Source of the DNA: Gracilariopsis chorda
Taxonomy: Eukaryota; Rhodophyta; Florideophyceae; Gracilariales; Gracilariaceae
Assembly: GCA_003194525.1 (NCBI GenBank)
Contig: NBIV01000048.1
Location: 62,001-126,000 of the forward strand
Direction of reading: 5' to 3'
DNA length: 64,000 bases
The notes beneath the pieces were generated by a model. The model saw nothing but the letters and a program-made list of their open reading frames with translations, was not told the DNA's origin and did not search any database. Shown here one piece after another: positions 11,342 to 23,641 of this stretch. The translations under genes were made by a program, and so were the position numbers. How positions within the stretch are numbered: the stretch's first letter is position 1; every line of letters starts with the position of its first letter.

Positions 11342-14300
11342 TGGTAGCAATCGCTGTTTATTCTTCATTATGGCAGCTGCTAACATTTCTGGGTCGATCA
11401 ATCTAAAGTCAAATAAGCCGGAGGTGTTCAGTGGCAATCTTGATTTTCTGATTGTCAACACTTGGCTGTAAAAAGTAGACCAGTACTTCAAGCTCACTCA
11501 GCTCTCCAACGGTAATGTGACAGTGAGTGGCGAGAATCGAATGTCCTTTGCAACTAATTTGCTCACAGGCACGGCCACAATTTTGTGTTAGACGGTTTTG
11601 AATTCAATCGCTGTGTCTCAGAGGTGAGAAGAGTTTACTGCAGCTATCAGACGTGAATTCGTTCCAGAAGACCATGAACGCCGTGCGCGTGACACATACG
11701 AGCCTGCAAACAAGCAGGAAGTGTTGCGGACTTTCTTTCTCGTTTTTGAAACATAATGTTAACTGTATGGGAAATGAACTCAAGTGAGAAATGGGACAAG
11801 TTTGTAAGTGGGCTAAAACCCAAAATCCAATTTGAAGTTCCTAAGGCAAACTGCTTTGACTTTGAAGAAGCTAAAAAAGTTGCCATGCGCATTGAAGCAG
11901 TATTTGATGGTCTCAGTCTTGACGGTTCATCCAGCGGCAATACTTCTGCTGGTCCCTCAGGCAATGACATTTCCAAATCTATGGACAACGGCAACACTAC
12001 CTCACGTCAAATTGTACGCTCTAAGCAGCGCCTTGAAGAAATTAAGAACAATGCCTGCTTTACATGTCACAAGCCTAGATGTCGGCTCTACAAGCATCGT
12101 CAGAGTAATACGGACTCTTCCACCAGAATCGCTAACATTGTTACTGCCCTGGCCGAAGCCGAAAACGTAGAGTCTGATAGCTCGGAAAACCAAAACGACC
12201 TTCCCATCCAAAAAAAGCACGTTGGAAGGACTTCTTGTTTCAAACGTGCCGTTTTCTGAGCAGCTATCTAGCGGTCCCGCTAGTGCTCCTTGTGTTCCGT
12301 TTCTTGTGTTGGACGGAACGTTTAAATCCATCCCGGTTTCTATTTTGAAGGATGATGGCTGTACATCTAATGTTCTTTCGCACAGTTTTTCGGAACGGTA
12401 TAGATATTCTCTACACTTTACGCTTACCTTGATGGACTTGAATCACTCTAAGCGTGGTTCAAATGAGATCCCCACCGAACTTGCCAGTGGGACCATTCAA
12501 GTGGGCAACTACCGATTTACGGGGACCTGGCTGGTTGCAGACTGTCGTTATGACGTTCTCTTAAGTATGCTCTGGCACGCTATGGAAAACCCCGACACTG
12601 ACTATGAGCAGCGACTTATATCAGTCGCTGGACACGTTCTGAAGGCGAGGCTTGTTGCCCGCTCACAGCCGCTGGGTGTTACATGGCTTGGCGTGAAACG
12701 CTTTGGGAAGCTTCTTCGCAACTGTCTAAGTATCAAAACGCTATACCATGCAGTTCCGCAGCAGGCTTCATGCTGTAACCGCCTGTCGAGTGACCCTTCC
12801 GCCCCTACCCCGAAACAAACCATTCTTTCTCGTATGGCCGCGGATCTCCGTTCAATATTGAACGAGTTTGAGGACGTTTTTCAACACGAATTGCCGGTAG
12901 GGCTTCCGCCGGAGCGCGAGGTCGAGCATCGCATTGACATTCTTCCGGGTTCAAAACTGCCGTATCGTACGCTCTATCAGCTGTCCTTAGAGGAGTTAGT
13001 TGCTTGCGCCTACAACAACGGCCGTCTCAAATCGGGTAAGATTCGCCAAAGCCACTTGCCGTAAGAAGCCTCTTTGTTTTTCGTTAAGAATGGTAGTGGG
13101 CTTCGTGTCGTTGTCGACTACCAAGCTCTGAACCGTACCAAAAGCGTAACCGCCCTCCGATTTCTCGCTATGACGAGATGTTCTGTAGGTTGAGCCAGGC
13201 CTCGTACTTTTCCAAGCTAGATCTGAAGACTGGTTTTCATCAGATACGCCTTCGTCCAAATGACGTGGAAAAGACGGCGTTCAACACCAAGTATGGTCAG
13301 TTCTAGTGTTTGGTGATGCCTATGGGCCTTTGCAACTCTCCCGAAACGTTCCAGGTCTTTATGAACAGAGTTTTTCACGACTTCATTGATCGCTTTCTAG
13401 TGGTTTAAATCAAAGATATCTAGATCTACATTCGTACACGCAAGGAGCATCTCGAACATGTCCGTGCAGTTCTACAGTGGCTTCGAGAACATAAGCTCTA
13501 TGGGTCACCGAAGAACTTTGACTTCCTGAAGTTCGAAACCGAACTTCTCGGACTGATTGTCAGTCGCGCTGGGATTCATGTCCATCAGGAGAAGAAGGAG
13601 GTCATTAGCAACTGGGCTACACCTCAGACGCTAACGGAGCTACGCAGTTTTGTTGGGCTTGTGCAGTTTTTCCGCCACTTCATTCCTCGCTTCTCTCAAC
13701 GTGCAGCCCCGCTGACTTGTCTCAAACAGAAGGGTTCTGGCATTCTGTCCTGGGATGACGCCGCATCTGCTGCCTTTTGCGATTTAAAGTTCGCGATGGT
13801 CACAGCCCCCTGTGCTCATGCCTTCGGTCTGTGGACAGGCCGTTTTGTGTTCACTTCGATGCATCGCCACCTCACCCAACTCGACGATTCTGACCGCGAT
13901 CGAGCTATCGCGTACACGTCGTGCAATGTGACTGCGACAGAGCAGAATTATACGGCCTACGAACGCGATATTCTTGGTCTCGTTTTTGCTCTCCTGCGTT
14001 TTTGCTGTTATCTTGAAGGTTTCTTTTTCGACTTCATCACCGACAATTAGGTTGTCTAACATTTATTGATTAAGAAGTCCTTCAACCGCCGGGGAGCCTG
14101 TTGGTTGGACACGCTTGCCCCTTTTAATATCCGTGAAGTGAAACGTCAGAAAGGGCGGATTCACGTTCTGGGCAGCACATTGTCTCGTATCCCGCCCCGC
14201 GTCGAGTTGTCCAACTTAATGTCTAGCACACAATCGTTTTCCATTTTACATAAAGAGCTTGCAGATTATGCCGCTGATCAACAGTGTGGAACGAACTATC

Positions 14301-15787
14301 TATGCTGCTCTAAACGGCGTTTGGCCGAAGGACGCCAAGCACCGCAAGCGTATCGAAACTCTCCTGCCGTTTTTTTGCCTCCATGATTGGCGTTTGTTGT
14401 ACGAAGGGTGGCTCTGTATACCGCAGCGGGTACGTCGCCAGTTTTTTGAGCTCGCGCATGACTCCCCTACCGGAGGTCGTTTTGCCTTCTCTAAAACCCT
14501 CGCCCGTGTGGCAGACTTCCTCTGGATGCACAAGACCAGAGATGTTTCACGATACTGTGCTGGCTGCAGCACGTGCCAGCAACGAAAAGAATTTCATGGG
14601 CATACTTTGAACAATCTTACGGCTTAACCGGTTCCCACTTGCCGTTGGGATCTTGCCGCAACATATTTTGTAGTGAAAAGCCCCCGCACCTCACGTGGAT
14701 TTGACTCTATTTCTACCTGGGTTGACCGCCTATCTCGACGAATGCGCTTCATAGAATGCAAAGAAACCGATCAAGATCATGATTTCGCACAGCTTTTCTT
14801 TGCAAACATTTTTCCGCATCACGGCCTGCTGGATGCAATAATATCCAATCGTAAGTCCCGTTTTATCTCGAAGTTCTCGCGATATTCAATGTCTTTATGC
14901 GATGTAAAGCTTGGAATAGCCTCTTTGCGTCATCCATAAACTGATGATGCGTCGAAAAGTGTGAACCGCATGATAGAAAACTATATTCGCTGCTTTTGTA
15001 CCTTTGAGCAGGGTGATTGGAATACCATACTTCCCAGTGCCGAATTTGCTTACAATTTGGCTGTGTCTGAATATCTTGGTCTCTCACCATTTCAAATGGG
15101 TCTAGGCTGGGCTCTTGAAGCCCCTGTTGATGTTCTATTTTAGGCTGCAACGCCACGGGAAACCCTACGCGACTTTAGAGATCCTCTCAGTTCCGTTTTG
15201 TCTGATGCAAAGTATGCTCACCGTCTGGCAAATGCTACTCAGACTGCTGAGTCTAGCTTTCATTTCAAGGTACCGAATCATCAATTTGAAGATCCAGTAT
15301 GGGATTATCGCAAACTTTTCATTGATTCTTATAGCAAGGCTCAAGCATCGTCCAGGTTTGGTCCGTTTTGCATTTTTGAACTTGCCGGCAAGAACGCAGT
15401 TCGCTTCGATTTCCCGTCTCACATTCCAACGCATATTGTGGTACATGTCTCCCACGCTAAGCCTCATGAAGAGCAATCCGCTTTGTTTGCTCAGCCGAGC
15501 CGACAGGCTTCTTTTGCGGTTATTTTGGACTCCCCTACGCCTTCATACAAAGTTTCTCGCGTACTTGCTCATTGCAAAAGAGTTTATGGTTACTAATGGC
15601 TCAATCTTATGGAAACATCTCGGACGCACGACGCTGGATGGCAACCAACACACCGTTTTATTGATACAGATGGCAATAGTACGAAAATGTTGCACGAATA
15701 CATTGTTCGCTACAACTTGCTTCCTCACCTACACTGACGCCAACGTCAATGGTCTAATAGGACAATGGTGCAACAGAGCACTTTGAA

Positions 15788-15970
15788 TGTCGTAAATGGG
15801 CGCTGAACCAGCGACAGAAAGGGTCGCATAATTAGGACTGTAGCGATCGTGTGCCAACGGACGCAAAGAGATAGGTATGAGCGCGTATATATAAGCCCAC
15901 GGCATAGCAGAAGGAACTCAGTAAAAGGGGCATCGACCCGGTTCCCATCAATCCACATCCCTTGTTGAAC
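15788..15970 (+). repeat. 3' LTR of element E
   Basis: Same start and same end (CTTGTTGAAC) as the 5' copy and the same length. It holds a GCGTATATATAAGC stretch, a good TATA box. It is about 15 percent different from the 5' copy by eye. Confidence 0.9.
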
Positions 15971-16231
15971 GTATAACTATTACAATCGGTAAAAGAGTAG
16001 CGGTATACAACCGCCAACGCTTTTCCCAAACTAGCTGATTATGCCTGACGCAGTTTTCTGTTTGGCCGTGCAGCCCTTGAGCGGCGTCTCATGACTACTA
16101 CCGTTCGGATCACTAAGCCCATCTTTCAGCCGGGTTTTCCAGGAAACCGCTGAGGCATGTCCAACAGGTCACCACTGTACACTAAGCACTGTGCTGCCCC
16201 ACAGAATGTCGTACTAACCAGATTCATTCTC

Positions 16232-19200
16232 TGGTAACAAGCTCGAGCAGAAACGAAGCTTCTGATACAAGACCGGGAAGCACAACGGTGATGCACAGAG
16301 CTGGCATACCTAGACCGCAGAATCAGCTCAAGAGGGAATCACCACATTCGAGGATTCTTCATAGCAATATCTAGAGCTGGATACTCTGCAGACAAAGACA
16401 GCACGCTCACCCTTCTTGACTGTGCTGAAACCCACGTATTCGCTCATGACAGAAAACTCTTCTGAGAATAAAGAACAATGCAGTTTTAAGCGGTTTGAAC
16501 TTCGGACTGCGATATACAAATACAGGAATTCGAAATATAGAGCTCAAGCTTGGGGACGGAATCACTTTAGGCACGGAACATGCACCGTTCTCTGAAGTAC
16601 ATCTTATATGATTATCTGCTCTGGCAAACCACACTCATGTGGAATTCTAAATCACGGACGGTCCTCCTGGGTTCATTATTAAGAATCCAAACTCAAAAAA
16701 AGTACTACACAAGTCCCTACCGGGGACGGACTCTATCCTGCTCCCAACCCGACACAACCACCACATGCTCAAACCACACTACCTCAGCCAGTAAATATAG
16801 CCGAGGAATTTGCATGAGAAAATAGGACACTGTGGAAAGAGAAACTACTCTCTTGTATTCACCAGTCGGAACTTATCCCGGACCTATATCAATCAGAAGT
16901 AAACACTATCTATTGCAATCCATACGTAGAAGCCCGAACTTAGGCGACCACTACCCAGTCGCTCTACAGAAGTGCCATCACAACCATTTGAGATGAAGCA
17001 CACAGACCTAAATGGACCTATCCCCCCACCATCAATACAAGGTTCCAAGTTTATGCAAGTATTACTCGATGACAAAACGAAGGCTCCTTAAATATATTTC
17101 TCGACCAAAGAAGCCCCAGATTTTTCAGTCTATACAATGGTGCAAAGCGCGCGCGAAGATCTACCTCCCGCACAATAGGGTTTACCGAGTTCTCCTTGAT
17201 GGAGCAGGTGAGACCAAGTCTGACAATTTCAGTATATACGCGTTAGAAAACGAGATCAAGTTAGAATATACTCCATCATACGAGCATCAATCAAAAGATG
17301 CAGAGAAGCTGATACAAGATTTATGGAATACTACGCGAACGTTTTTACATGCTTCCAAGCTCCCGGCAGAATTTCGGGAAGAAGCCACCTCACACTCCAA
17401 CTGGATTAAAAACCGTTTGACAAACGCCAGGATACAAATGAAAGTTCCGTACTCAACGTGGTTTGGAAAGAAGTTAGACTTCTCCACTCTTCACAAGTTC
17501 GGACAGGAATGACACGCCCTTATTTAAGGATCAGACACGGCTGAACAAGACACTGCTTCCAAGAGCAGCACTCATACAATTTGTAAGAATATTTAGTGGA
17601 AGACAATTGCATCGCTTCTACATTTCGTCTATGACCAAGTTCATGAGGTGTCGACAATAGGTCTTGAAGATATCCAGAGAGAAGCTCCCTTTGCTTTCTG
17701 ACTTGATCGCCTTCTCATCAACTGAAATAGTTCGAAAAGAGAGAGAGCTTGAGGAATATTAAAAAAATCAAATGAATGCTATCCTTGTGCTTTGTCTAAT
17801 TCCCCAAACCGGACCTTCAAAGGGAAATGATCAGAAGACAGTTCCAAGGAATGTCTTAGGCTTTAGGATGATTCCAAAATGAGGGGATGCAATAGGCAGG
17901 GAATGCAATAGGCAGGGAATGCAATACCCTTCTAGAGAAAAACAAATGAACTCTCACAGACGGAGAACCCGGGATTAAACTTCTTCCATTCTTCTGGACG
18001 TTCATAGCAAAGTAACTTCGATCTACACTAGTAAGAGTTATATCAAAAGCAAGGTTCGTGGTACTAGGTGACATGAAACGCCCTTACTTGGGATGTGATC
18101 CCTAGAACCACTATGCACCTGTCGTGATGATGGAAACAATCCGCTTGGTACTCGCAAAAGCGGCAGTTCATGATATGATAGGCGAGATGATGGACATAAG
18201 TAGTGCATACCTGCACGGAGATCTGGGAGAACTGCGCATAATGGAGCAACCGCAGAATTTTTCATGGTCTTCCCTTCTACCTGAAAGGCAATGTTTAATA
18301 TTGAAGTCCACATATAAAGCCAAGCACGCTGGACAAATATGGGGCTCAGTGTGGAGATCGGTGCTTCTGCGACTGGAATTCGGTCAATTATACACAGAAA
18401 CTGGTTATACAGGTATCAATCAGGAACCATGGGGACGTATGATACTGGAAATAGTGGTTGATGACGCAGTAAAGTTATCAAACACAAGATATCTCTTCGA
18501 AGATTTCACAGAAGAGATTCAAAAGCTATTCAAAGTAAAACTTTGGGTAAAACGAAGTGAAGAAAAGGACAGAAGCGGCATAAGAGTTAGTCAAAGAACA
18601 CATGCCGATACCTTTACGAAAAGCATTTGGTCTGCGCCAAGCTCACGATGCCAAGGGGCTATTGCCGTACCCGTTTGACCTAACCAGGCAGGGAGAGAAT
18701 GAAGAAGACCTCTCGCCCACGCATTACGGTCGCCACCAGAGACTTGTATGACAGTTGATGCATTTGGCCGTAGCATCTAGGTCTGACATCGTGTTTGCAG
18801 CGTTCATGTTTGTTACGCAAGGGCACGGCCTTTTCATGAGGCACATGGCAATTGGTAAGAGGATCTTGTGGTAACTGGAAGGTACCCATGATATGGGCTT
18901 ATTCTTTCCGTCCAGTTCTGCAGGCCCAATGAATAATTTATTGATGTAGATCGGGCTGGACGTTGTCAAAGAAGAACGTCGTTTACAGGTCTCTTGGGGA
19001 AGAGGCATGAAGCACCAATAATGTGGAAGGCGACAAAACAGACGCTTTTGGCGCTGTCCTCTGGAGAAACAGAGTACATTACGCCGTCGTATTTCAGGAA
19101 GGTGCTTCTATTGCTACGGGGACTTTATTGGGAACTACGCAATGAACTGGTCCTTGAGAACAAACCGAATGTACTATATACGATCTGTATATTCACAGAT

Positions 19201-19400
19201 AGCTTCACTGCTATCTACATCCTCAATACTTCCAGAATGTTTGATAAGAACAAGCACATATTATTAAAGTCTCATCACGTAAAAGACATGGTGTAGTTTG
19301 GTGTTCTGAACGCAGAACTCATACGGAAGGAAATGCAACCGGTTGATTTGCTTACCAAAGTAATATGCCAAATGTCTTGGATACGCTACTGGTTCGAAGT
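16232..19400 (+). mobile_element. Ty1/copia relic (element F)
   Basis: Decayed Ty1/copia pol in the usual copia order, integrase before reverse transcriptase. A protease-like LLDCAETH stretch followed by HDRKLF lies near 16.41-16.46 kb. The integrase lies about 17.1-17.51 kb (EYTPSYEHQS, TNARIQMKVPYSTWFGKK). The reverse transcriptase is about 18.07-18.6 kb (DISSAYLHGDL). The RNase H is about 18.99-19.37 kb (LSSGETEYI, then QPVDLLTK). A TGGTAACAAGCTCG at 16232 resembles a copia primer-binding site, which would set the left end near there. LTRs are not recognised. It has many breaks and looks old. Confidence 0.8.
17887..17926. repeat. 16-bp tandem repeat, 2.5 copies
   Basis: ATGCAATAGGCAGGGA is repeated exactly at 17887-17902 and 17903-17918, with a partial third copy to 17926. 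It lies inside the copia relic and is probably a local slippage product. Confidence 0.95.
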
Positions 19401-20660
19401 GTCTTGCATTCTTCTTTGGTAATCAAAATTGGTAAACTTTCTAATCGTCTAAGTTTTCAGTTTGTTCTTCTTGGAATTTTTTTGTTGAACAGAACTCTTG
19501 GACAGGCAGGTGAATCCGTTTATTGCCTTCTTTTTAATCTATTTTGTTTTCTTTAGAACAGGATTATGTTTCTCATTGAAAAAAAAGTGCTATACTTTTT
19601 CCTTTGCTCGCACATTTTCCGCAACTGGATTTACTGCGTCGGATTTTGTAACGGTGAACACTATACTTGCTAGATTATTAGTTTAGATTGTTTTGAAGCG
19701 CAATACATCGCCATGCAGCATCTTAGCAGAGAAAGGTGTTGAGATGTGATGACGTCTTTACAGTCTCCCAGTGAAACGGGCTGTAATTGCCACACGTTCC
19801 TCAGTGTCGTGTCTTACAAAGCACCGCAGGCGGATCCGCTGCTAGTAATGGGCGGAGGGCAGGTTTTTGATAATAATTCTACGTCTAATTGACACACCAT
19901 CATCAGACATTGTAACAGAAATAAATTGCCAATCCAAACGGAACACAATACCCTGCGACAGCTCGTAACGTGGATAGTCAGAGCAGAGACAGTTATACGT
20001 AGAACGAAGGGCGCGTGCAAGAGTTATAAGATGAGAGGAAATGCGCAGAATAAAGAAAGGAAAGGGCCAAGGAATAAAAAGGGCGGACTCCGAGCAGTTG
20101 TGCTTTCCACATAGACATGTCCGCCCGGATGTCATGTTGCCAAATGATTATTTTTTGAAGGTTTTGAACCTTTCATACGCGCGTCAGAAACGGTGTTTTT
20201 GAATTGAAATTAAGTTTTTGATATCAAGAAAGCCTGTTTTCTAAAGCTCTGTAGTAAATTAGACATATTTTACAAGCACATCTCTATTAAACCATCTGGT
20301 TGTCTTACGTTTCTGCTTCTTACCTAGCATAAACAACAGAAGCTTAGAATTTTTGCTATACAAAAAAAGGTTGCATAAATACTACAGAATACAAAAGGCA
20401 AAACAAATTCCGATCAAAATAACTAAAATTAAAGGATGAGTTGATTGTTTTGACCGCATATGAGGTCAGCGGTCCAATAGACACAAGTGTTTTTTGCTTA
20501 CCCTTGGTACCATACATAACATCCATTGCAATTGAGATGGCGTCAACACAATACACAACAATGCCGCATCCACATATTTATTTGATCAGTATTTCAATGG
20601 TACTCGTCAACTACGTGGGAACATTGTAAAATTACATTGGCAACAGTGTCATTAGAAGAA
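19401..20660. other. Unassigned A/T-rich stretch
   Basis: No gene recognised. The first 300 bases are T-rich and might include a decayed copia 3' LTR. The rest shows only short frames with no domain I can name. Confidence 0.3.
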
Positions 20661-20665
20661 TTACG

Positions 20666-20730
20666 CAGTACGAAATTCGTATCTTTTTCGTGATAAATTC
20701 TCACAAAACTGAGATACGACTTTCGTACTG
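20666..20730. repeat. Imperfect hairpin, 19-bp arms
   Basis: The left arm CAGTACGAAATTCGTATCT (20666-20684) pairs with the right arm AGATACGACTTTCGTACTG (20712-20730) at 18 of 19 positions, across a 27-base loop. The left arm is itself nearly palindromic (TACGAAATTCGTA). A related TTACGCAACACAAAATTCGT lies at about 20740-20759. It could be a terminal or subterminal repeat of a small DNA element near the Harbinger remnant. Confidence 0.7.
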
Positions 20731-21000
20731 TTTTGAGTTTACGCAACACAAAATTCGTACCATGGACAGAATGAAAATCTTTCGACGGGTCTTCCGTGGC
20801 TGTCCATATGCCACTCACAATATTCCATCTTCTTGACCGCTCTACAGCAACTTTCTTTCCGTTCCAACGTCGGCCTCATGAGAGTCACAGACCATTCCCT
20901 CTCTCAATGTCAGAGAAAACCGATTTTGTGGCAAAAACGCCTCACCCTTGCAGTTTTTTTTCGACCTTGAAGATGCCGTTATAATTCATGCTACAATACA

Positions 21001-21990
21001 GAGAAAAAAACCCAGGCTGAAACCGAAAAGGTATTGCAGCGAACTCGAGAATTAAAAGCCGATACCTTCATTTTAAAAATCTTTTCAGATGAAGATTTTT
21101 TAACGAACTTTCGTTTTACAAACACATATCTCTGCTAAATTGCTAATTTGCTTCCTTGGTTGTATAAAACAACAAGAAATCGTTACACATGTAAACCACT
21201 AACTGCAGTATGCATCCTGTGTCACAGACTGGCTTGTACAATTAGATGGACAGATGTTGAGAAGTTTTTCGGAATGCATTCCCCCAAGTTAAGCGAGATA
21301 TTCTAAAAGACATGCGAGGTATATACACAGCGTTTTGAGTACGTTCTCAAAATTTGTTCGTCAATGATGCAACAGCGAGCGTTACGGTACACGAATGCAA
21401 TCGCTAGTATGGGCGCGTTTTACGATCATTGTGTTGGCTTCATCGACTGCACTAAGATACGAATCCAGAGACCAGGTGGAAATGCTGTGCTACAACTTTC
21501 TTGTTATTCAGATCAGAAACGCATGCACTGCTTGGTGTTCTTGACAATATCTACTCCCGATGGGCTGATGTTCGCACTTTATGGGCCTTAAACGGGTAGG
21601 CGTTATGATTTAACATTGCTAAGAGACATTGAAAGGGGGGCATTGTTACAATCGTCTTTATTGGTTAATCAGATTTAATTCTTTGTTTACGGGGACGCTG
21701 CGTTTTTGCTATGGGGTTGGATGCAATGCCCATTTGAAGCACAAGGTGCAACAGATCTGGAAAGGATAATAAATCGTGATATGAGTGCTTTCAGAGTGTG
21801 CGTTGAGCATAACTACAAGGAACTGAAGCAATATTGGACAAGTAATGACTTCGCTCGTAGTTTGAAAGTGCGAAAGATTCCACTCGGCTTACTTTACAAA
21901 GCCTCCGCAATCCCTCTGAACGTTTGCACTTGCCTATACAAATCTGGTCAGACAGTACAGTCTTTCAAAGTTGCTCCTCCGGCGTTGTGA
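21001..21990 (+). pseudogene. PIF/Harbinger transposase pseudogene
   Basis: One frame runs from about 21001 to 21990 and reads as a PIF/Harbinger (DDE_Tnp_4) transposase. The N-terminal part has LTNFRFTNTY and WTDVEKFFGMHSPKLSEIF. The catalytic part has VGFIDCTKIRIQRPGG (first D), KRMHCLVFLTISTPDGL, VYGDAAF (second D), VCVEHNYKELKQYW (E) and KIPLGLLYKASA. The acidic triad is still readable. Four in-frame TAA codons interrupt it, at 21136, 21304, 21589 and 21676, with no frameshift between them, so decay is moderate. The usual Myb-like partner gene and terminal inverted repeats of this superfamily are not seen nearby. Confidence 0.85.
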
Positions 21991-23641
21991 GAATACTTGA
22001 GCTTTACGTGATGCCATGATCCCCACAATTTTGCGGTTGTGCGCCCACTGGTCTTGATATGTGCAATAAGCTTTGGAAGGAGAACTTCTTGTGTAAAGTG
22101 TGTACTACGTCCCCTGAATGCCAACCAAATCCTGATTTGGAGCAATTCCCCGTTTTGGACCATCTGTTCCTCACAGTCCTGCCCAATGCGGCTGCCGCCT
22201 GTCGTCAGAAAGCCTCCTCGCGCAAAAGCCACCGTCAGAATTCATATCCAAATGTGGACAACACACAATCTGCCTCCATACATCCTCCAACCCGTAGACG
22301 CCGCATAAATCTCCCGGATGCATCTCCGCTAAAATCTCCAGCGCCAGCCCACTATTTCGACTCCAACCACTGCATTGTTCTTCCGGGTGACGAGCCCTAT
22401 CACGAGCAAACCTGGCCCTGATCCGTCTCGCCCCCAATCTGCATTAGCTGCGCGCGTACATCTCTTGCAAAACGTCTTTGAAACATTCGGATCACCCCGC
22501 CGCCTATAGCGGCCACCGCGCTAATCGCCTTTGAGAAGCTACGCAGTTCGAATTCTACTTCTCCGTTGTGAACATGTACACCCAAACTCTCCTCGCCTTG
22601 TAGCATGTGTCGCTGCGTAGTTCTTCATGTAATGCGTAGTAAATTACGCTCATCTGTCATCATCACAACTCGATTCACGTTCACTGTCCATACGAACGGC
22701 AACACGCGTGCGGAAACTACCACCACATCCCCGTTGCGCCACTTTGTACGGCCAAGTCCCCAAATTCGCACCCATGGTAATTCCAACGCCATTCCGCACC
22801 GTAACGCTTCTGACGCACGCTTGTAACATTTTTTGTCGCGTCCGATGCGATCGTGTATGTGGTTGATGAAGTGCTTCGCTGGGCTTGCTGTCAGCGATTA
22901 TTTGCGGTATTCGTATACCAGTCGTTTCGCCTCGTTGCTCTCCGAGAGCGCATGGATGTGTCGCACTTGTGGTGGGCCGAGCACGCACACTTCCACCCCG
23001 AATATGTGCCTCGCGAGTGGCATCGCGTATGCTCTCGCTGACGCTGAATGGCGGATGCACCTCCCTCCGAGACGGATGTGAATTCATCCGTTGACACATT
23101 CCGCAAGCTCGAATAAAAACTGGTCACAGACAGCGCGGGCTTACGCACATATGAGGACGGGTGCCACTGAAATTGGCCTATTTTTCTGAATGTTTTGCGT
23201 TCAACACAGTGCAATTGCGCATGCGTTGATCCGCCAACGCCGAAACTTTGCAAAGCGCACGACACCCACTTCACCAAGAGTTAAAGGGTTTGCTAGCCTT
23301 CTCTCGGTATCTGAAATCCGGCTCTGGCAAGATTCTGTGGAAGAGTTTGTCTCGAATGCTCATGCCCTCTCTGAAGGAATAGCGAATGTTGGCTAGCTGT
23401 ATCGTACCCTGCACCTTTGGTACCGACGGTACACAACAGATGTAAGATTTGGGATTTGCGCAAACCAAACAACTTTCAACATCGCCCAAGTTCCTGCGAA
23501 CAGGGCTCCCTGAACAGTAACGCTGTAATATAATATTACGTGACGACTTCTTATAGTATTACCTAGCACCCGTTCATTTCAAATTCATATCGCTCAATAG
23601 AATTCAAATACCAAAACCCTTCCTATAAGAGGAACGGCTTT
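21991..23641. other. Unassigned stretch
   Basis: Only short overlapping frames on both strands, the longest about 150 codons (minus, 22650-23099) and 120 codons (plus, 22059-22421). None shows a domain I recognise. The DNA is less A/T-rich than to the left. At the right end a T-A-rich palindrome (TGTAATATAATATTACGTG, near 23524) and a TGGTATCAAGATG at 23642 could mark a short LTR and the primer-binding site of element A. Confidence 0.3.

Larger units (their letters stand above)
11159..15970 (+). mobile_element. Old Ty3/gypsy element with short LTRs (element E)
   Basis: A 4.8-kb element bounded by 183-bp direct repeats. A primer-binding-like TGGTAGC lies directly after the 5' LTR. Parts in order: gag about 11.37-12.24 kb (Retrotrans_gag-like, PEVFSGN near its start, REFVPEDH), protease about 12.29-12.55 kb, reverse transcriptase about 12.95-13.62 kb, RNase H about 13.65-14.05 kb, integrase zinc region about 14.43-14.6 kb, and integrase core about 14.65-15.15 kb. 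There is no chromodomain or antisense ORF. The two LTRs differ at about 27 of 183 positions by eye, near 15 percent, so the insertion is old. It is broken, with on the order of ten or more breaks. Confidence 0.88.

Noticed and set aside
22605-23099. Overlapping frames on both strands as a host gene
   Set aside because: None longer than 150 codons, none with a domain I know, and the frames compete on both strands.
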